A stretch of DNA of 64,000 bases from DATKAS01 sp963739555 (GTDB lineage: Bacteria; Actinomycetota; Acidimicrobiia; Acidimicrobiales; DATKAS01): positions 806,001 through 870,000 of the forward strand of contig CAVUAV010000005.1 of the NCBI GenBank assembly GCA_963739555.1, in the 5' to 3' direction. The notes under the pieces are model-generated. The model did no database searches, was not told the DNA's origin, and saw only the letters and a program-made list of their open reading frames with translations. Below, one piece after another: positions 41,583 through 50,388 of the stretch (the first letter of the stretch is position 1; every line of letters starts with the position of its first letter). A program made the position numbers and the translations under genes.

Positions 41583-41873
41583 ATGGCGTACATGGGTGCC
41601 TCGTTCAGCGGGGGCAGCGTCTCGTCGCCCATCGAGACAGCGCCTGCGACTCCGGCGGTGTGGCTCGTCGCGAAGCTCCTCGAGCGTCCTGATGAGGTCG
41701 TGAGACGAGACGAGATCGCCCAATGCGTCTGGCCAGGTAAGACTGTGAACGCGGGAGCGCTTCGTGCGGCGATCATCCGTCTCCGTCGACGGGTCGCCTC
41801 GCTGGGGGTGCGCATCGTGACCGTGCGCGGCCACGGTTTCATCCTGACCATCGATCAGAGAGGATCGGAATGA
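41583..41873 (+). CDS. Stand-alone OmpR/PhoB-type winged-helix domain
   Basis: 96 residues. After a 25-residue lead, VWLVAKLLERPDEVVRRDEI, CVWPGKTVNAGALRAAIIRL and GVRIVTVRGHGFIL match the Trans_reg_C DNA-binding domain of response regulators; no receiver domain is attached. A receiver fragment lies 1.7 kb upstream on the same strand, on the other side of the sigma/partner pair. The stop overlaps the start of glnB (ATGA). It may control glnB-glnD, or be the rest of a split regulator. Confidence 0.75.
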   Translation: MAYMGASFSGGSVSSPIETAPATPAVWLVAKLLERPDEVVRRDEIAQCVWPGKTVNAGALRAAIIRLRRRVASLGVRIVTVRGHGFILTIDQRGSE

Positions 41874-42208
41874 AGCTCATCACGGCGATCGTGAAGCCGT
41901 TCAAGCTCGACGACGTCAAGGAAGCGCTGCACGAGGTCGGATTGGCCGGCATGACGGTGTCGGAAGTTCGAGGCTTCGGCCGCCAACGCGGGCACACCGA
42001 GGTCTACAGAGGTGCGGAGTACACAGTCGACTTCGTGCCGAAGGTGCGCATCGAGATCCTCGCCGAGGACGCCGACGCGAAGCGGATGGTCGACACCATC
42101 GTCGAGGCCGCCAAGACGGGGCAGATCGGCGACGGCAAGGTGTGGGTCACCGACTGCGACTTCGTCGTCCGCGTCCGCACTGGGGAGATGGGAAGCGACG
42201 CAATCTGA
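41870..42208 (+). CDS. glnB: Nitrogen regulatory protein P-II
   Basis: 112 residues, the standard length. MKLITAIVKPFKLDDVKEAL, GMTVSEVRGFGRQRGHTEVY, the T-loop RGAEYTVDFVPK with the modifiable Tyr51, and the B-loop TGQIGDGKVWV are all intact. It senses ATP/ADP and 2-oxoglutarate and controls nitrogen assimilation. In most actinobacteria it is glnK behind amtB; no ammonium transporter is next to it here. glnD overlaps its 3' end, so the modifying enzyme is made with it. Confidence 0.95.
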   Translation: MKLITAIVKPFKLDDVKEALHEVGLAGMTVSEVRGFGRQRGHTEVYRGAEYTVDFVPKVRIEILAEDADAKRMVDTIVEAAKTGQIGDGKVWVTDCDFVVRVRTGEMGSDAI

Positions 42209-44506
42209 AACGTTCGGCGAGCGGCGCGCCGCGCTGCTCGCCGACGAGTCCCTGCAAGGTAGCGAGTTCACCCGAGCGTTCTCCTCGCTCGTCGACGATT
42301 ACCTCGTTGGCCTCTTCGCCGACGCCCCCGACTGCGCACTCGTCGCGGTCGGGGGCTACGGCCGAGGTGAGCTCGCCCCTGGCAGCGACGTCGACGTGAT
42401 CCTCGTGCATCGAGGCCGGCGGAGCGTCGCGAACATCGCCGAAGTCGCGAACCAGATCTGGTATCCGATCTGGGACGCCGGCATCCCACTCGATCACGGC
42501 GTGAAGACCGTGACCGAGGCGCTGGGGGTCGCAGCGCGCGACCTCAAGGCCGCGACGGGACTGCTCAGCGCTCGTTGCGTCGCGGGAGATGCCGAGCTGG
42601 CCGACGACCTCGCCCGGCGCGCTCGCTCGACCAATGGAGGTCGGGCGCCAAGAAGTGGCTGCGAGTGCTCGGCGAGAACATCGAGCAGCGCCATGAGCGC
42701 ATGGGCGACATCGCGTTCTTGCTCGAACCCGACTTGAAGGAGGGACGAGGCGGGCTCCGCGACGTGCACGCGTTGCACGCCGCTGCGATCGCGAGCCCCG
42801 TCGTCACTGACGAGCACCTCGCACGGCTCGACGTCGCCGAGACGCTGATCCGCGCGCGCGTCGCGATGCAGCGGCTCAACGGACGCAGCGAGCAGCTCGT
42901 GCTGCAGTCCCACGACGGCGTCGCGCGTGCGCTTGGTGTCGCGAGCGCCGATGCGCTGATGCAGGGCATCTCGGCCGCGGCGCGCACGATCGCGTGGACG
43001 AGCGACGACGCGTGGCGACGGATGGACGTCTGGCTCGACAAGCGCAGCAGCCGGAGTGTCATGCCCGATCGCATCGAGAGCGTCGGGGTCGTCATGCGTG
43101 GCGGGGAGACATCGGTCGACAGCAGCGCCGACTTCCGCGACGGCTCGCTCATCTTGCGGGTCGCGGCAGCGGCGGCCTCGACCGACACACCGATCGCGAC
43201 GGCGACCCTCGAACGCTTGCGGGCGGAGGCGGTCTCGCCCGGCGACCACTGGAGTCCCGAGGCCCGCAGCGCGCTCTTCGACCTGATGGCGGCGGGTCCC
43301 CCGGCCATCGCGGCGTTCGAGGCACTCGATCAGTACGACTTGCTCACTCGTGTGCTGCCCGAGTGGGAGCCCGTTCGCAGCAAGCCGCAGCACAACCCCT
43401 ACCACCGGTACACGGTCGATCGGCATCTGATCGAAGCGGCAGTCGAGGCCGCAGCTTTGCGCCATCGCGTCGCCCGGCCCGACCTGCTGCTGCTCGGTGC
43501 GTGGCTCCACGACCTGGGCAAGGGATATCCCGGCGATCACTCCGTGGTCGGCGCGGAGCTGATGGAGACGATCGCGACACGCATGGGGTTCCCGGCCCAC
43601 GAACGCGCGGTCCTCGTGACCCTTGCACGCGAGCATCTGCTGTTGCCCGACGTGGCGACACGCCGCGACGTGCGTGATCCCGCGACGGTGACCCGCGTCG
43701 CGGAGGCGGTCGGCGACCTCCAGACGCTCGAGCTGTTGCACGCGCTGTCCGAGGCCGATGGCAAGGCGACGGGACCGACCGCGTGGAGCCCGTGGAAGGC
43801 CGCGCTCGTGGACGAGCTCGTCGCGGCAGTTGAAGCGCGCCTCGCGGGCTGCCCGGAAGAGCGCGCGTTCGGCCTCGACCCCGCGCTCGAGCGCATGGTC
43901 GACGAGGCGGGTGGAGGGCTGCTCGTCCACGTCGAGGGCTCGACGCTGGTCGTCGTGAGCCCGGACCGACCCGGACTGTTCTGCGAGCTGACCGGGGTCT
44001 TGTGCCTTCACGGGCTGGAGGTCGTCGCTGCGGACTTGTGGTCTGCGCCGGGGGTAGGCGTCGGCATGGCCGTCGACACGTTCGTGTTCCATCGGAGCGG
44101 GGGAGGCGAGCCCGATTGGTCGCGGTTCCGCGCGGACCTCGAGCGGGCGATCGAAGGCGGCCTCGCCCTCGAAGCCCGCATCGCGGCCCGCACGCGGGAC
44201 TACCTCACGCGGTTCAGGGCAATCGGTCGGCCGATCCCTCCCACCGTCGTCGTCGACAACGAGGCGTCGGCGGAGGCGTCGGTCGTCGAAGTCCGAGGAC
44301 CGGACGCGATGGGAGCGCTCTACCGGATCGCGCGGGCCTTCAACGACATGCGGCTCGACATCCGGCACGCCAAAGTGCTCACGCTCGGCCACGAGATGGT
44401 CGACAGCTTCTACGTCGTCGACATGCACGGCAAGAAGCTCACCGACCCCGAGCGCATCAGCGAGCTCGAGCGTGCAGTGCTCTTCGAGCTGAGCAGGCTC
44501 AGATGA
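42189..44506 (+). CDS. glnD: P-II uridylyl/adenylyltransferase (one frameshift; start unclear)
   Basis: Nucleotidyltransferase domain with ALVAVGGYGRGELAPGSDVD and RDLKAATGLLSAR; a shift near 42635 leads to KKWLRVLGENIEQRHERMGD, LKEGRGGLRDVHAL, the HD domain (NPYHRYTVDRHLIEA, LLGAWLHDLGKGYPGDHS), and two C-terminal ACT domains (VSPDRPGLFCELTGVL and EVRGPDAMGALYRIA). It modifies P-II in response to nitrogen status; in actinobacteria the group transferred is AMP. No ATG, GTG or TTG precedes the conserved ERRAALLADESL in frame, so the 5' end is an estimate, or another indel lies there. Confidence 0.92.
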
Positions 44507-44640
44507 CGCAGATCAGTGATCGCTACCGCCGCCTCGCCGCAGGGGTCGCCGACAAGATCTCGCAGGTTCCCCCCGACAAGTGGAGGCGGCCGAGGCCGAC
44601 GAGCAATGAAGGTGCTCGCCTTCCTCGGCCGACAGGCTGA
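44503..44640 (+). pseudogene. 5' fragment of a TIGR03086 (DinB-fold) gene
   Basis: Starts at ATG 44503 overlapping the glnD stop. SDRYRRLAAGVADKISQVPP and DKW match the first 30 residues of the mycothiol-maleylpyruvate-isomerase-like TIGR03086 family; the next expected element (SPCEGWTARDVV) is absent and the frame ends after 45 codons. A full-length member is at 60096. Probably the remnant of a gene once expressed with glnD. Confidence 0.5.
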
Positions 44641-44642
44641 AG

Positions 44643-45326
44643 TCACGCAGCGATCTCGAGGCGGGCGCCCAGCGCCGTGAAGTCCGGCGGGGCGAGCACC
44701 GAGCCGGCGAGGCCCCACACACCTTCGAACACCGGGGCCGGAGCGTTCGCCCGGATGCCGCCGAGCAGATCGGCGCGATCGTCGATGTTCAGCGCCGGCA
44801 GCATGAGCGCGAGCGCCTGTGCCATCTGGTCGGGCGGGATGCTCCCGACGATCGCGCCGTGGATCTCGACGACGGCCTCGACGCCGATCGCCTGCTCGAG
44901 TGCGGGCATCACGAGGCGCTCCTCGAGGTCCTGGTGGGCCAGGTACTCGCTCGTGAACGAGGCGAGCTCGATGTAGAGGCGGTGCACCGAGAAGCGCTGC
45001 GCGCTCTGCATCGCGTTGATCGCGTCGTAGGCCATCTCCTGCAGGCGGACCATCCGACCCTCGAGCCGGTCGTGGTCTCCCTCGATCTCCGCCGCGAGGT
45101 CGGGCAGGAAGCTCTCGATGGCGGGCTGCGCGTAGGTGTCCTCGTGGTGGGCGTGACCAACCAAGATCTCGACCGTGCGATCGAGCTGCTCGGCGAGGTC
45201 GACACGGCCACTGCGGATCGAGGGATCGACGCTGCCGGCACGCTCGGTCAGGGCGAAGAGCTCACGCCGGATGCCCTTGTGGATGTCGAGGTAGAGGTTG
45301 TGACTCACTTGCTGCAGCTCGGTCAT
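44643..45326 (-). CDS. Hemerythrin-like domain protein
   Basis: 227 residues. Histidines and glutamates in four-helix-bundle spacing: SHNLYLDIHKGIRREL, GHAHHEDTYAQPAIE (HxxHE), FSVHRLYIELASFTSEYLAH and QDLEERLVMPALE. This pattern binds a di-iron centre in hemerythrins, used for oxygen or NO sensing or storage. The C-terminal 70 residues are additional helices. ATG 45326 is preceded by AAAGGAG. Divergent from a pyridoxamine oxidase-fold gene. Confidence 0.8.
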   Translation of the reverse strand: MTELQQVSHNLYLDIHKGIRRELFALTERAGSVDPSIRSGRVDLAEQLDRTVEILVGHAHHEDTYAQPAIESFLPDLAAEIEGDHDRLEGRMVRLQEMAYDAINAMQSAQRFSVHRLYIELASFTSEYLAHQDLEERLVMPALEQAIGVEAVVEIHGAIVGSIPPDQMAQALALMLPALNIDDRADLLGGIRANAPAPVFEGVWGLAGSVLAPPDFTALGARLEIAA

Positions 45327-45410
45327 CGGAGCTCCTTTCGGGACGTCGTTGTCGTTGAGGCCATGGTGCGGGAACCCCGGCAACGTCGCTCCGAAAAGGC
45401 TCGTAACCGA

Positions 45411-45881
45411 ATGCTAAGAACATGCTTCGTGCTCGACGAGGAGATGGTTCGCTTCCTGCAGGGCGGGTGCGCGCTCATCGTCTGCACGTTCGACGACGAG
45501 GGCGCTCCCTACGCGTCGAGGGCGTGGGGTCTCACCGTGCTGTGCGCCGAGGGGGGCGAGGGGGCGGTGCGGGTGCGGCTGCTGGTCACTCCTGACGTGC
45601 TCACCGAGGGCCGAATCGCCATCACCGCGACCGATGTGCCGACGCTGCGGTCGCTGCAGCTCAAGGGCCGCATCGCCGACGTCGAGCCGATGACCGACGA
45701 TGACCTCGCGAAGTCGGAGCAGTACACCAACGACTTCTACGACGACATCGTGAGCACCGATCACATCCCGCGCGACCTGCTCGAGCGGGTCCGGCCGAGA
45801 GAGTTCGTCACGTGCACCGTGGTGGTCGAGGAGCTCTACGACCAGACGCCCGGACCGCGGGCGGGCACGTCGGTGCGATGA
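45411..45881 (+). CDS. Pyridoxamine 5'-phosphate oxidase-fold protein
   Basis: 156 residues: MVRFLQGGCALIVCTFDDEG, PYASRAWGLTVL, VRLLVTPDVLTEGRIAITAT, LRSLQLKGRIADVEPMTD and a C-terminal YTNDFYDDIVSTDH. This is a split-barrel flavin-binding fold; members reduce or bind FMN, F420 or haem. No catalytic residues identify the substrate. It is coupled by ATGA to a longer protein that starts with the same fold, so the two may form a complex. GTG 45429 is an alternative start. Confidence 0.78.
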   Translation: MLRTCFVLDEEMVRFLQGGCALIVCTFDDEGAPYASRAWGLTVLCAEGGEGAVRVRLLVTPDVLTEGRIAITATDVPTLRSLQLKGRIADVEPMTDDDLAKSEQYTNDFYDDIVSTDHIPRDLLERVRPREFVTCTVVVEELYDQTPGPRAGTSVR

Positions 45882-47300
45882 CGCAGGACGAGGACATCAT
45901 GCTCTCGTCGTTGCGCGAGTGCTTCGAGGGAGCGATCCCGGCGATCATCGCGACGGCGTCGGCCGCGGGCATCCCGAACGTCACCTACTTGTCGCGCGTC
46001 CGGTATGTCGACGAGGAGCACATCGCGCTCTCCAACCAGTTCTTCTCGAAGACGGCGCGCAACCTGGCCGAGAACCCCGTGGCTTCGGTCGTGCTGGTGG
46101 ACCCCACGTCGTACGACGAGTACCGGCTCAAGGTGGTGTTCGAGCGCACCGTGCGTCGCGGAGCGATCTTCGACAGGCTGCGCGAAGACGTCGACGAGGC
46201 GGCTGCCTTCCACAACATGCAGGGCGTCTTCAAGCTCAAGGCGGCGGACGTGTTCCGGGTCGATCGACGTTCGGCTGCTCAACGAGCCCTACGGCGTCGC
46301 ATCCTCTGCGGGGATCGCAGGCAAAGCCCGAGGCGCTGGGTGAGCTCGTCGCGCGGCTGAGCCGGTGTCCCGACCTCGACACCCTCGTCGGCGCGACTGT
46401 CGATGGGCTGCATGACCTGCTCGGCTATTCGTATTCGCTCCTCCTGCTCCTCGACGAGTCGGGCGAGCGCCTCTTCACGATCGCGAGCCACGGGTACACC
46501 GCGGAGGGCGTCGGATCAGAGGTGCGAGTGGGGGAGGGCACGATCGGGATGGCCGCCGCGCGCGCAGCCGCGATGCGAGTCGGCAACTTGCGCCAGATGC
46601 GCAAGTACTCGACGAGTGTGCGCAAGTCGTTCGCAGAGGAAGGGATCGGGCCAGGGCGCGACGTGCCGCTGCCGGGGCTCGACGGCGTCGAGAGCCGTCT
46701 CGCCGTGCCGGCGATCGCGCTGGGCGAGCTCGTGGGCGTGCTCGTCGTCGAGAGCGACCGAGCAGTGGCTTTCAACCACGACGACGAGTCGCTCTTGAGC
46801 GTCGTGGCGTCGTTTCTCGCGAGCGCGATCGAGATCGACCGGGCTCGGGAGCGCGAGTCGCCTCCGAGCCGCGGCGGGTCGCGGGCGGGGCCGTCGCGAC
46901 TCACGCCGGCGCTGCCACACGGGTTCGCTACTTCGCGGTCGACGGCAGCATCTTCCTCGACGGCGACTACCTCATCCGCGGCGTCGCGGGCCGCATCCTC
47001 TGGTCGTTGCTCGAGCAGTATGTGGCGAACGGCCGCGTCGACTTCACGAACAAGGAGATCCGGCTCGACCAGCGTCTCGAGCTTCCCGGCTTCCGCGACA
47101 ACCTCGACACGCGCCTCATCCTCCTGAAGCGCAGGCTCGACGAGCGCGGCGCGCCGATCCGCCTCGACAAGACCGGCCGCGGCCGCTTCCGGTTGCTCGT
47201 CGAAGGCGACGTCCGCCTCGAGCAAGCCGGCCCGCTCCGACGCCCACCCGGCGCGCTCTCAGTCGCATCAGCCGACAGATCTGACGGTCTTCGCGACTGA
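45878..47300 (+). CDS. PNPOx-fold/GAF/winged-helix-like multidomain protein (three frameshifts)
   Basis: Read through shifts near 46262, 46325 and 46905 this is one protein of about 470 residues. Domain 1 (1-140): split barrel, AIPAIIATASAAGIPNVTYL and SVVLVDPTSYDEYRLKVVFE. Domain 2 (165-320): GAF, LVGATVDGLHDLLGYSYSLL, EGTIGMAAARAAAMRVGN and VESRLAVPAIALGELVGVLV. Domain 3 (350-450): YFAVDGSIFLDGDYLIRGVA, GRILWSLLEQYVANGRVDFT, with a helix-strand pattern like a winged helix. Likely a flavin- or haem-based sensor; output unknown. Confidence 0.72.
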
Positions 47301-47326
47301 GTTCGGATCCGCGACACGCCTCACGC

Positions 47327-48014
47327 CTAGTGCAGGTGCTGGCCGAACCAATCGAGCGTGCGGTTCCAGGCGTCGCGCGCGGACGCGGCGTGATAGCTGT
47401 TGCGCTGGTCGCAGTGGAAGCCATGGCCGGCGTCGGGGTAGCGCACGATCTCGGTCGGCACCACGGCGGTCGCTGCCGCGGCGCGCAGCTGTTCGACGTC
47501 GTCGATCGGGATGCCCTGGTCGAGGTCACCGAACAGGCCCAGCCAAGGCGCGCGCAGCTGTGGCGCGAGCTCGACGAGCGCGGGGAAGCCGAAGCGTCCG
47601 GCGGTGACGCCGCCGCCGTAGAAGGTGACGCCCGCGCCCACGTCGCGCATGGCCGCGACCGCAAGGGTCACCGTGCCACCCATGCAGAACCCCACCACCC
47701 CGGTGTTCGAGTCGGCGATCCCGGCCTCGCTGAGATAGGCAAGCGCTTCGTCGACGTCGGCGAGGATGTTGTCCGCGGTGAGCGCGCCCATGTGCTCCAT
47801 CACCTCGGCGCGCACAGCCTCGTCGTACGAGAGCTTCGGGTCGCCTGTTCGGTGGAAGAGGTGCGGCGCGACGGCGAGGTAGGCCCTCATCGGCGAACCG
47901 GCGGCACACATCTTCGATGTGGTCGTTCACCCCGAACGCTTCTTGGATCACGACGACGCCGGCCTTCGGCGCGCCGCTCGGCTCGTGGACGGAAAGGGGC
48001 GTGGGATCAGCCAT
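47327..48014 (-). CDS. Dienelactone hydrolase family protein (one frameshift)
   Basis: About 229 residues from ATG 48014. VHEPSGAPKAGVVVIQEAFG with the conserved Glu, then a shift near 47885 and AYLAVAPHLFHRTGDPKLSY. The cysteine nucleophile is in VVGFCMGGTVTLAVA, the acid in GDLDQGIPIDDVE and the histidine in YPDAGHGFHCDQRNSY. Dienelactone hydrolase opens the lactone in chlorocatechol breakdown; family members also act on other esters. Convergent with the sensor protein gene. Confidence 0.87.
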
Positions 48015-48070
48015 GAGCCGCACGCTATGACGCAGGCGGTGGGACGGCCGGGTCGCCGCGTGGTACGCAC

Positions 48071-49093
48071 TTGCTGTTGTCTGACGCACCCCCGAACGAC
48101 CGTGCCCGCCTGATGCGGCTGATCGACGGCTTCGTCACCACGCAGCTCGTCTACGTGGTGGAGAAGCTGGGCATCCCGGAGCTGCTCGAAGCAGGCCCGA
48201 AGACGTCGTCTGAGCTCGCGGCAGCGGTCGGGGCGAACCCGGCCCGGCTTCATCGAGTCCTTCGAGATCTCGTCGTGCAGGAGGTCTTCGACGAGCTCGA
48301 CGACGGACGGTTCGCGCTCACCTCAGTGGGGCGTCACCTCAAAGAGCTTCGAGCGCTCACCATTGTGAGGGCAGAGGTGTACTACGCGGCCGCGGGTCGG
48401 TTGCTCGACGGAGTGATGGGGGAGGAGGTCCCGTTCGACGCGGCGCACGGGGAGCGCTTCTTCGACTACCTCGGCCACAGTGCCGACACCGAGGCGACGT
48501 TCCAGGCGGCGATGGCCGATCGCAGCGCGCAAGAGGCGGCGGACGTCGTCGCGGCGTACGACTTCGCGTCGTTCGAGCGCCTCGTCGATGTCGGTGGCGG
48601 CCGCGGCGTGCTGCTCGCGGCGATCCTCGACTCGGCGCCGGGCCTTCGCGGTGTGCTGTTCGATCGTGAGGCCGCGATCCCCGCCGCGCAGGAGTTCCTC
48701 GGTGACCGCGGACTGACGGATCGCGCCGAGTGCATCGGAGGCGACTTCTTCACTCACGTGCCGACCGGCGCGGACGCGTACGTGTTGTCGCGCATCCTCC
48801 ACGATTGGGACGACGAGGACGCCGAGCGCATCCTTCGCTCGTGTCATCACTCGATGCGTCCTGACAGCCGCTTGCTCGTGGTCGATGCCGTGCTCCCCGA
48901 GCGCGCCGCCCAGAGCCCGCTCGCGATCCGGATGGACGTGCTCATGCTCATCCTGTTCGGCGCGCGCGAGCGGCGCGAGGCGGAGTTTCGACAGCTGTTC
49001 GAACGATCAGGGTTCGTGTTCGAGGGCGTCGTGATGACGCAGTCACCGACGAACCTCGGCGTGGTGCAGGGATCGCCACGTAAGAAGTTGTAA
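48071..49093 (+). CDS. Acetylserotonin-type O-methyltransferase
   Basis: 340 residues. An N-terminal dimerisation winged helix (LVYVVEKLGIPELLEAGPKT, SSELAAAVGANPARLHRVLR) and a Methyltransf_2 domain: SAM loop LVDVGGGRGVLLAAIL, GDFFTHVPTGADAYVLSRIL, the catalytic His in HDWDDEDAERIL, and LLVVDAVLPERA. Transfers a methyl to a hydroxyl on an aromatic or polyketide-like acceptor. The start appears to be TTG 48071 or 48077; no better start is in frame. Confidence 0.87.
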   Translation: MLLSDAPPNDRARLMRLIDGFVTTQLVYVVEKLGIPELLEAGPKTSSELAAAVGANPARLHRVLRDLVVQEVFDELDDGRFALTSVGRHLKELRALTIVRAEVYYAAAGRLLDGVMGEEVPFDAAHGERFFDYLGHSADTEATFQAAMADRSAQEAADVVAAYDFASFERLVDVGGGRGVLLAAILDSAPGLRGVLFDREAAIPAAQEFLGDRGLTDRAECIGGDFFTHVPTGADAYVLSRILHDWDDEDAERILRSCHHSMRPDSRLLVVDAVLPERAAQSPLAIRMDVLMLILFGARERREAEFRQLFERSGFVFEGVVMTQSPTNLGVVQGSPRKKL

Positions 49094-49147
49094 GAAGCCA
49101 CTGCTCCGGGGCCAACCTGGCGCCGGAGTCCGACATGCTTGGCTCCC

Positions 49148-49586
49148 GTGAGCGAAGTGGGGACGAACTGGAAGCGCGTCGTGCTTTGGACCGGCGTCGG
49201 GTTGGTCGGCCTTTTCGTCGCGATCCAGTTCGTGCCGTACGGATGGCAGCACTCGAATCCTCCGGTCACCGCGGACGCCCCATGGCCCTCTCCCGCGACC
49301 GAGAAGCTCGCTCGGGAGGCGTGCTACGACTGCCACAGCAACGAGACCAAGTGGCCGATCTACTCGCGTGTCGCACCCGTGTCGTGGTGGGTGCGCAACC
49401 ACGTCGACGAAGGGCGGGCGAGCCTCAACTTCTCAGAGTGGCATGGGCGGAGCCGAGACGCCGCGGAGACGATCCAAGAGGGATCGATGCCACCGAGCTA
49501 CTACACCCTGTTGCATCCCTCGGCGCGGCTGAACGCGGCCGGAGAAGCAGCAGCTCATCGACGCGCTGAAGTCGATGAATCAGTAG
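49148..49586 (+). CDS. Membrane-anchored haem-binding protein (one frameshift)
   Basis: About 146 residues. One N-terminal helix (VVLWTGVGLVGLFVAIQFVP), then the Haem_bd signature CYDCHSNETKWPIYSRVAP with a c-type CxxCH and VSWWVRNHVDEGRASLNFSEW. An extra G near 49540 breaks the end; repaired it reads EKQQLIDALKSMNQ and stops at TAG 49584-49586. Family members are small periplasmic mono-haem cytochromes. The stop region overlaps the convergent SDR gene by 7 bases. GTG 49148 or TTG 49139 is the start. Confidence 0.82.
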
Positions 49587-50335
49587 TGGATCGCGCGCGC
49601 TGCGCCTCCACCGCACGCGATCGCGTCGCCGGTGATCGCCGCGCTCTTAGGTGAAGCAAGGAACGCGACGACGTACGCGACTTCGTCTGCATCAACGATG
49701 CGTCCGATCGTGTTGCCGGTCGCGCGAGCCGCGAACTCTTCGGTCGTGCGTTCGGTGCGCGTGATCCCCGGGTGCACGACCGTCACGTTGATGCCGTGAG
49801 GGCCGAGCTCGTCTGCGAGGTTCTTCGTCATCGCGGACACGGCGACGTTGCGGATGGAGCCGATCGTCGATCCTGACTGACGGGCCGCGAGCCCACTGAC
49901 GTTGATGATGCGGCCCCATCCGTGGTGGATCATGTGCGGCGCCGCCTCACGTGCGCAGCGGAGGTAGCCCATCACCTTCGTGTTGATCTCGCCCCAGAGC
50001 GCGTCGGTGGTGATGTCCGGGAGCTTGGGCGGGGGGATCACGCCGCCTGGCATCGCCGCGCAGTTCACCAGGATGTCGATGCCCTCGAGCTCTCGGGCCA
50101 GGCCGGCGACCATGCCACGCACCGAGTCGTCATCGCCGGTGTCGCAGGCCCACGGGAGGATGCGCCGTCCCGTCTCGGCGGCGAGCTCAGCGGCGGTGGA
50201 ATCGACGCGCGCCTGGTCTCGCGCCGCGATCCCGAGGTCGACACCCTCGAGTGCGAGCTGTCGCGCGATCGCCTTGCCGATGCCGCGACTGCCGCCGGTG
50301 ACGATCGCCTTCTTCCCTGCCAGGTCCAAGTCCAT
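49580..50335 (-). CDS. Short-chain dehydrogenase/reductase lacking the YxxxK motif
   Basis: 251 residues. Cofactor motif GKKAIVTGGSRGIGKAIA, then NCAAMPGGVIPPPK and GWGRIINVSGLAARQSG. Where SDRs have YxxxK, this protein reads SIRNVAVSAMTKNLADEL; aligned on the TK, Tyr and Lys fall on Gly and Asn. The conserved serine (NVSG) and VVHPGITRTE remain. It may use another mechanism, act as a binding protein, or belong to a divergent SDR subgroup with this INSRN-like pattern. Ends C-terminally in a typical FLASPKSAAITG. Confidence 0.82.
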   Translation of the reverse strand: MDLDLAGKKAIVTGGSRGIGKAIARQLALEGVDLGIAARDQARVDSTAAELAAETGRRILPWACDTGDDDSVRGMVAGLARELEGIDILVNCAAMPGGVIPPPKLPDITTDALWGEINTKVMGYLRCAREAAPHMIHHGWGRIINVSGLAARQSGSTIGSIRNVAVSAMTKNLADELGPHGINVTVVHPGITRTERTTEEFAARATGNTIGRIVDADEVAYVVAFLASPKSAAITGDAIACGGGAARAIHY

Positions 50336-50388
50336 GAGGCGGACTGTAGGGGTAGCGTCCGCGACCGGGGACGAGAAGGGGGAGCGCC

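Noticed and set aside
42494..44428. A 644-codon open frame opposite glnD
   Set aside because: Shadow frame; the plus strand carries clear NTase, HD and ACT motifs.
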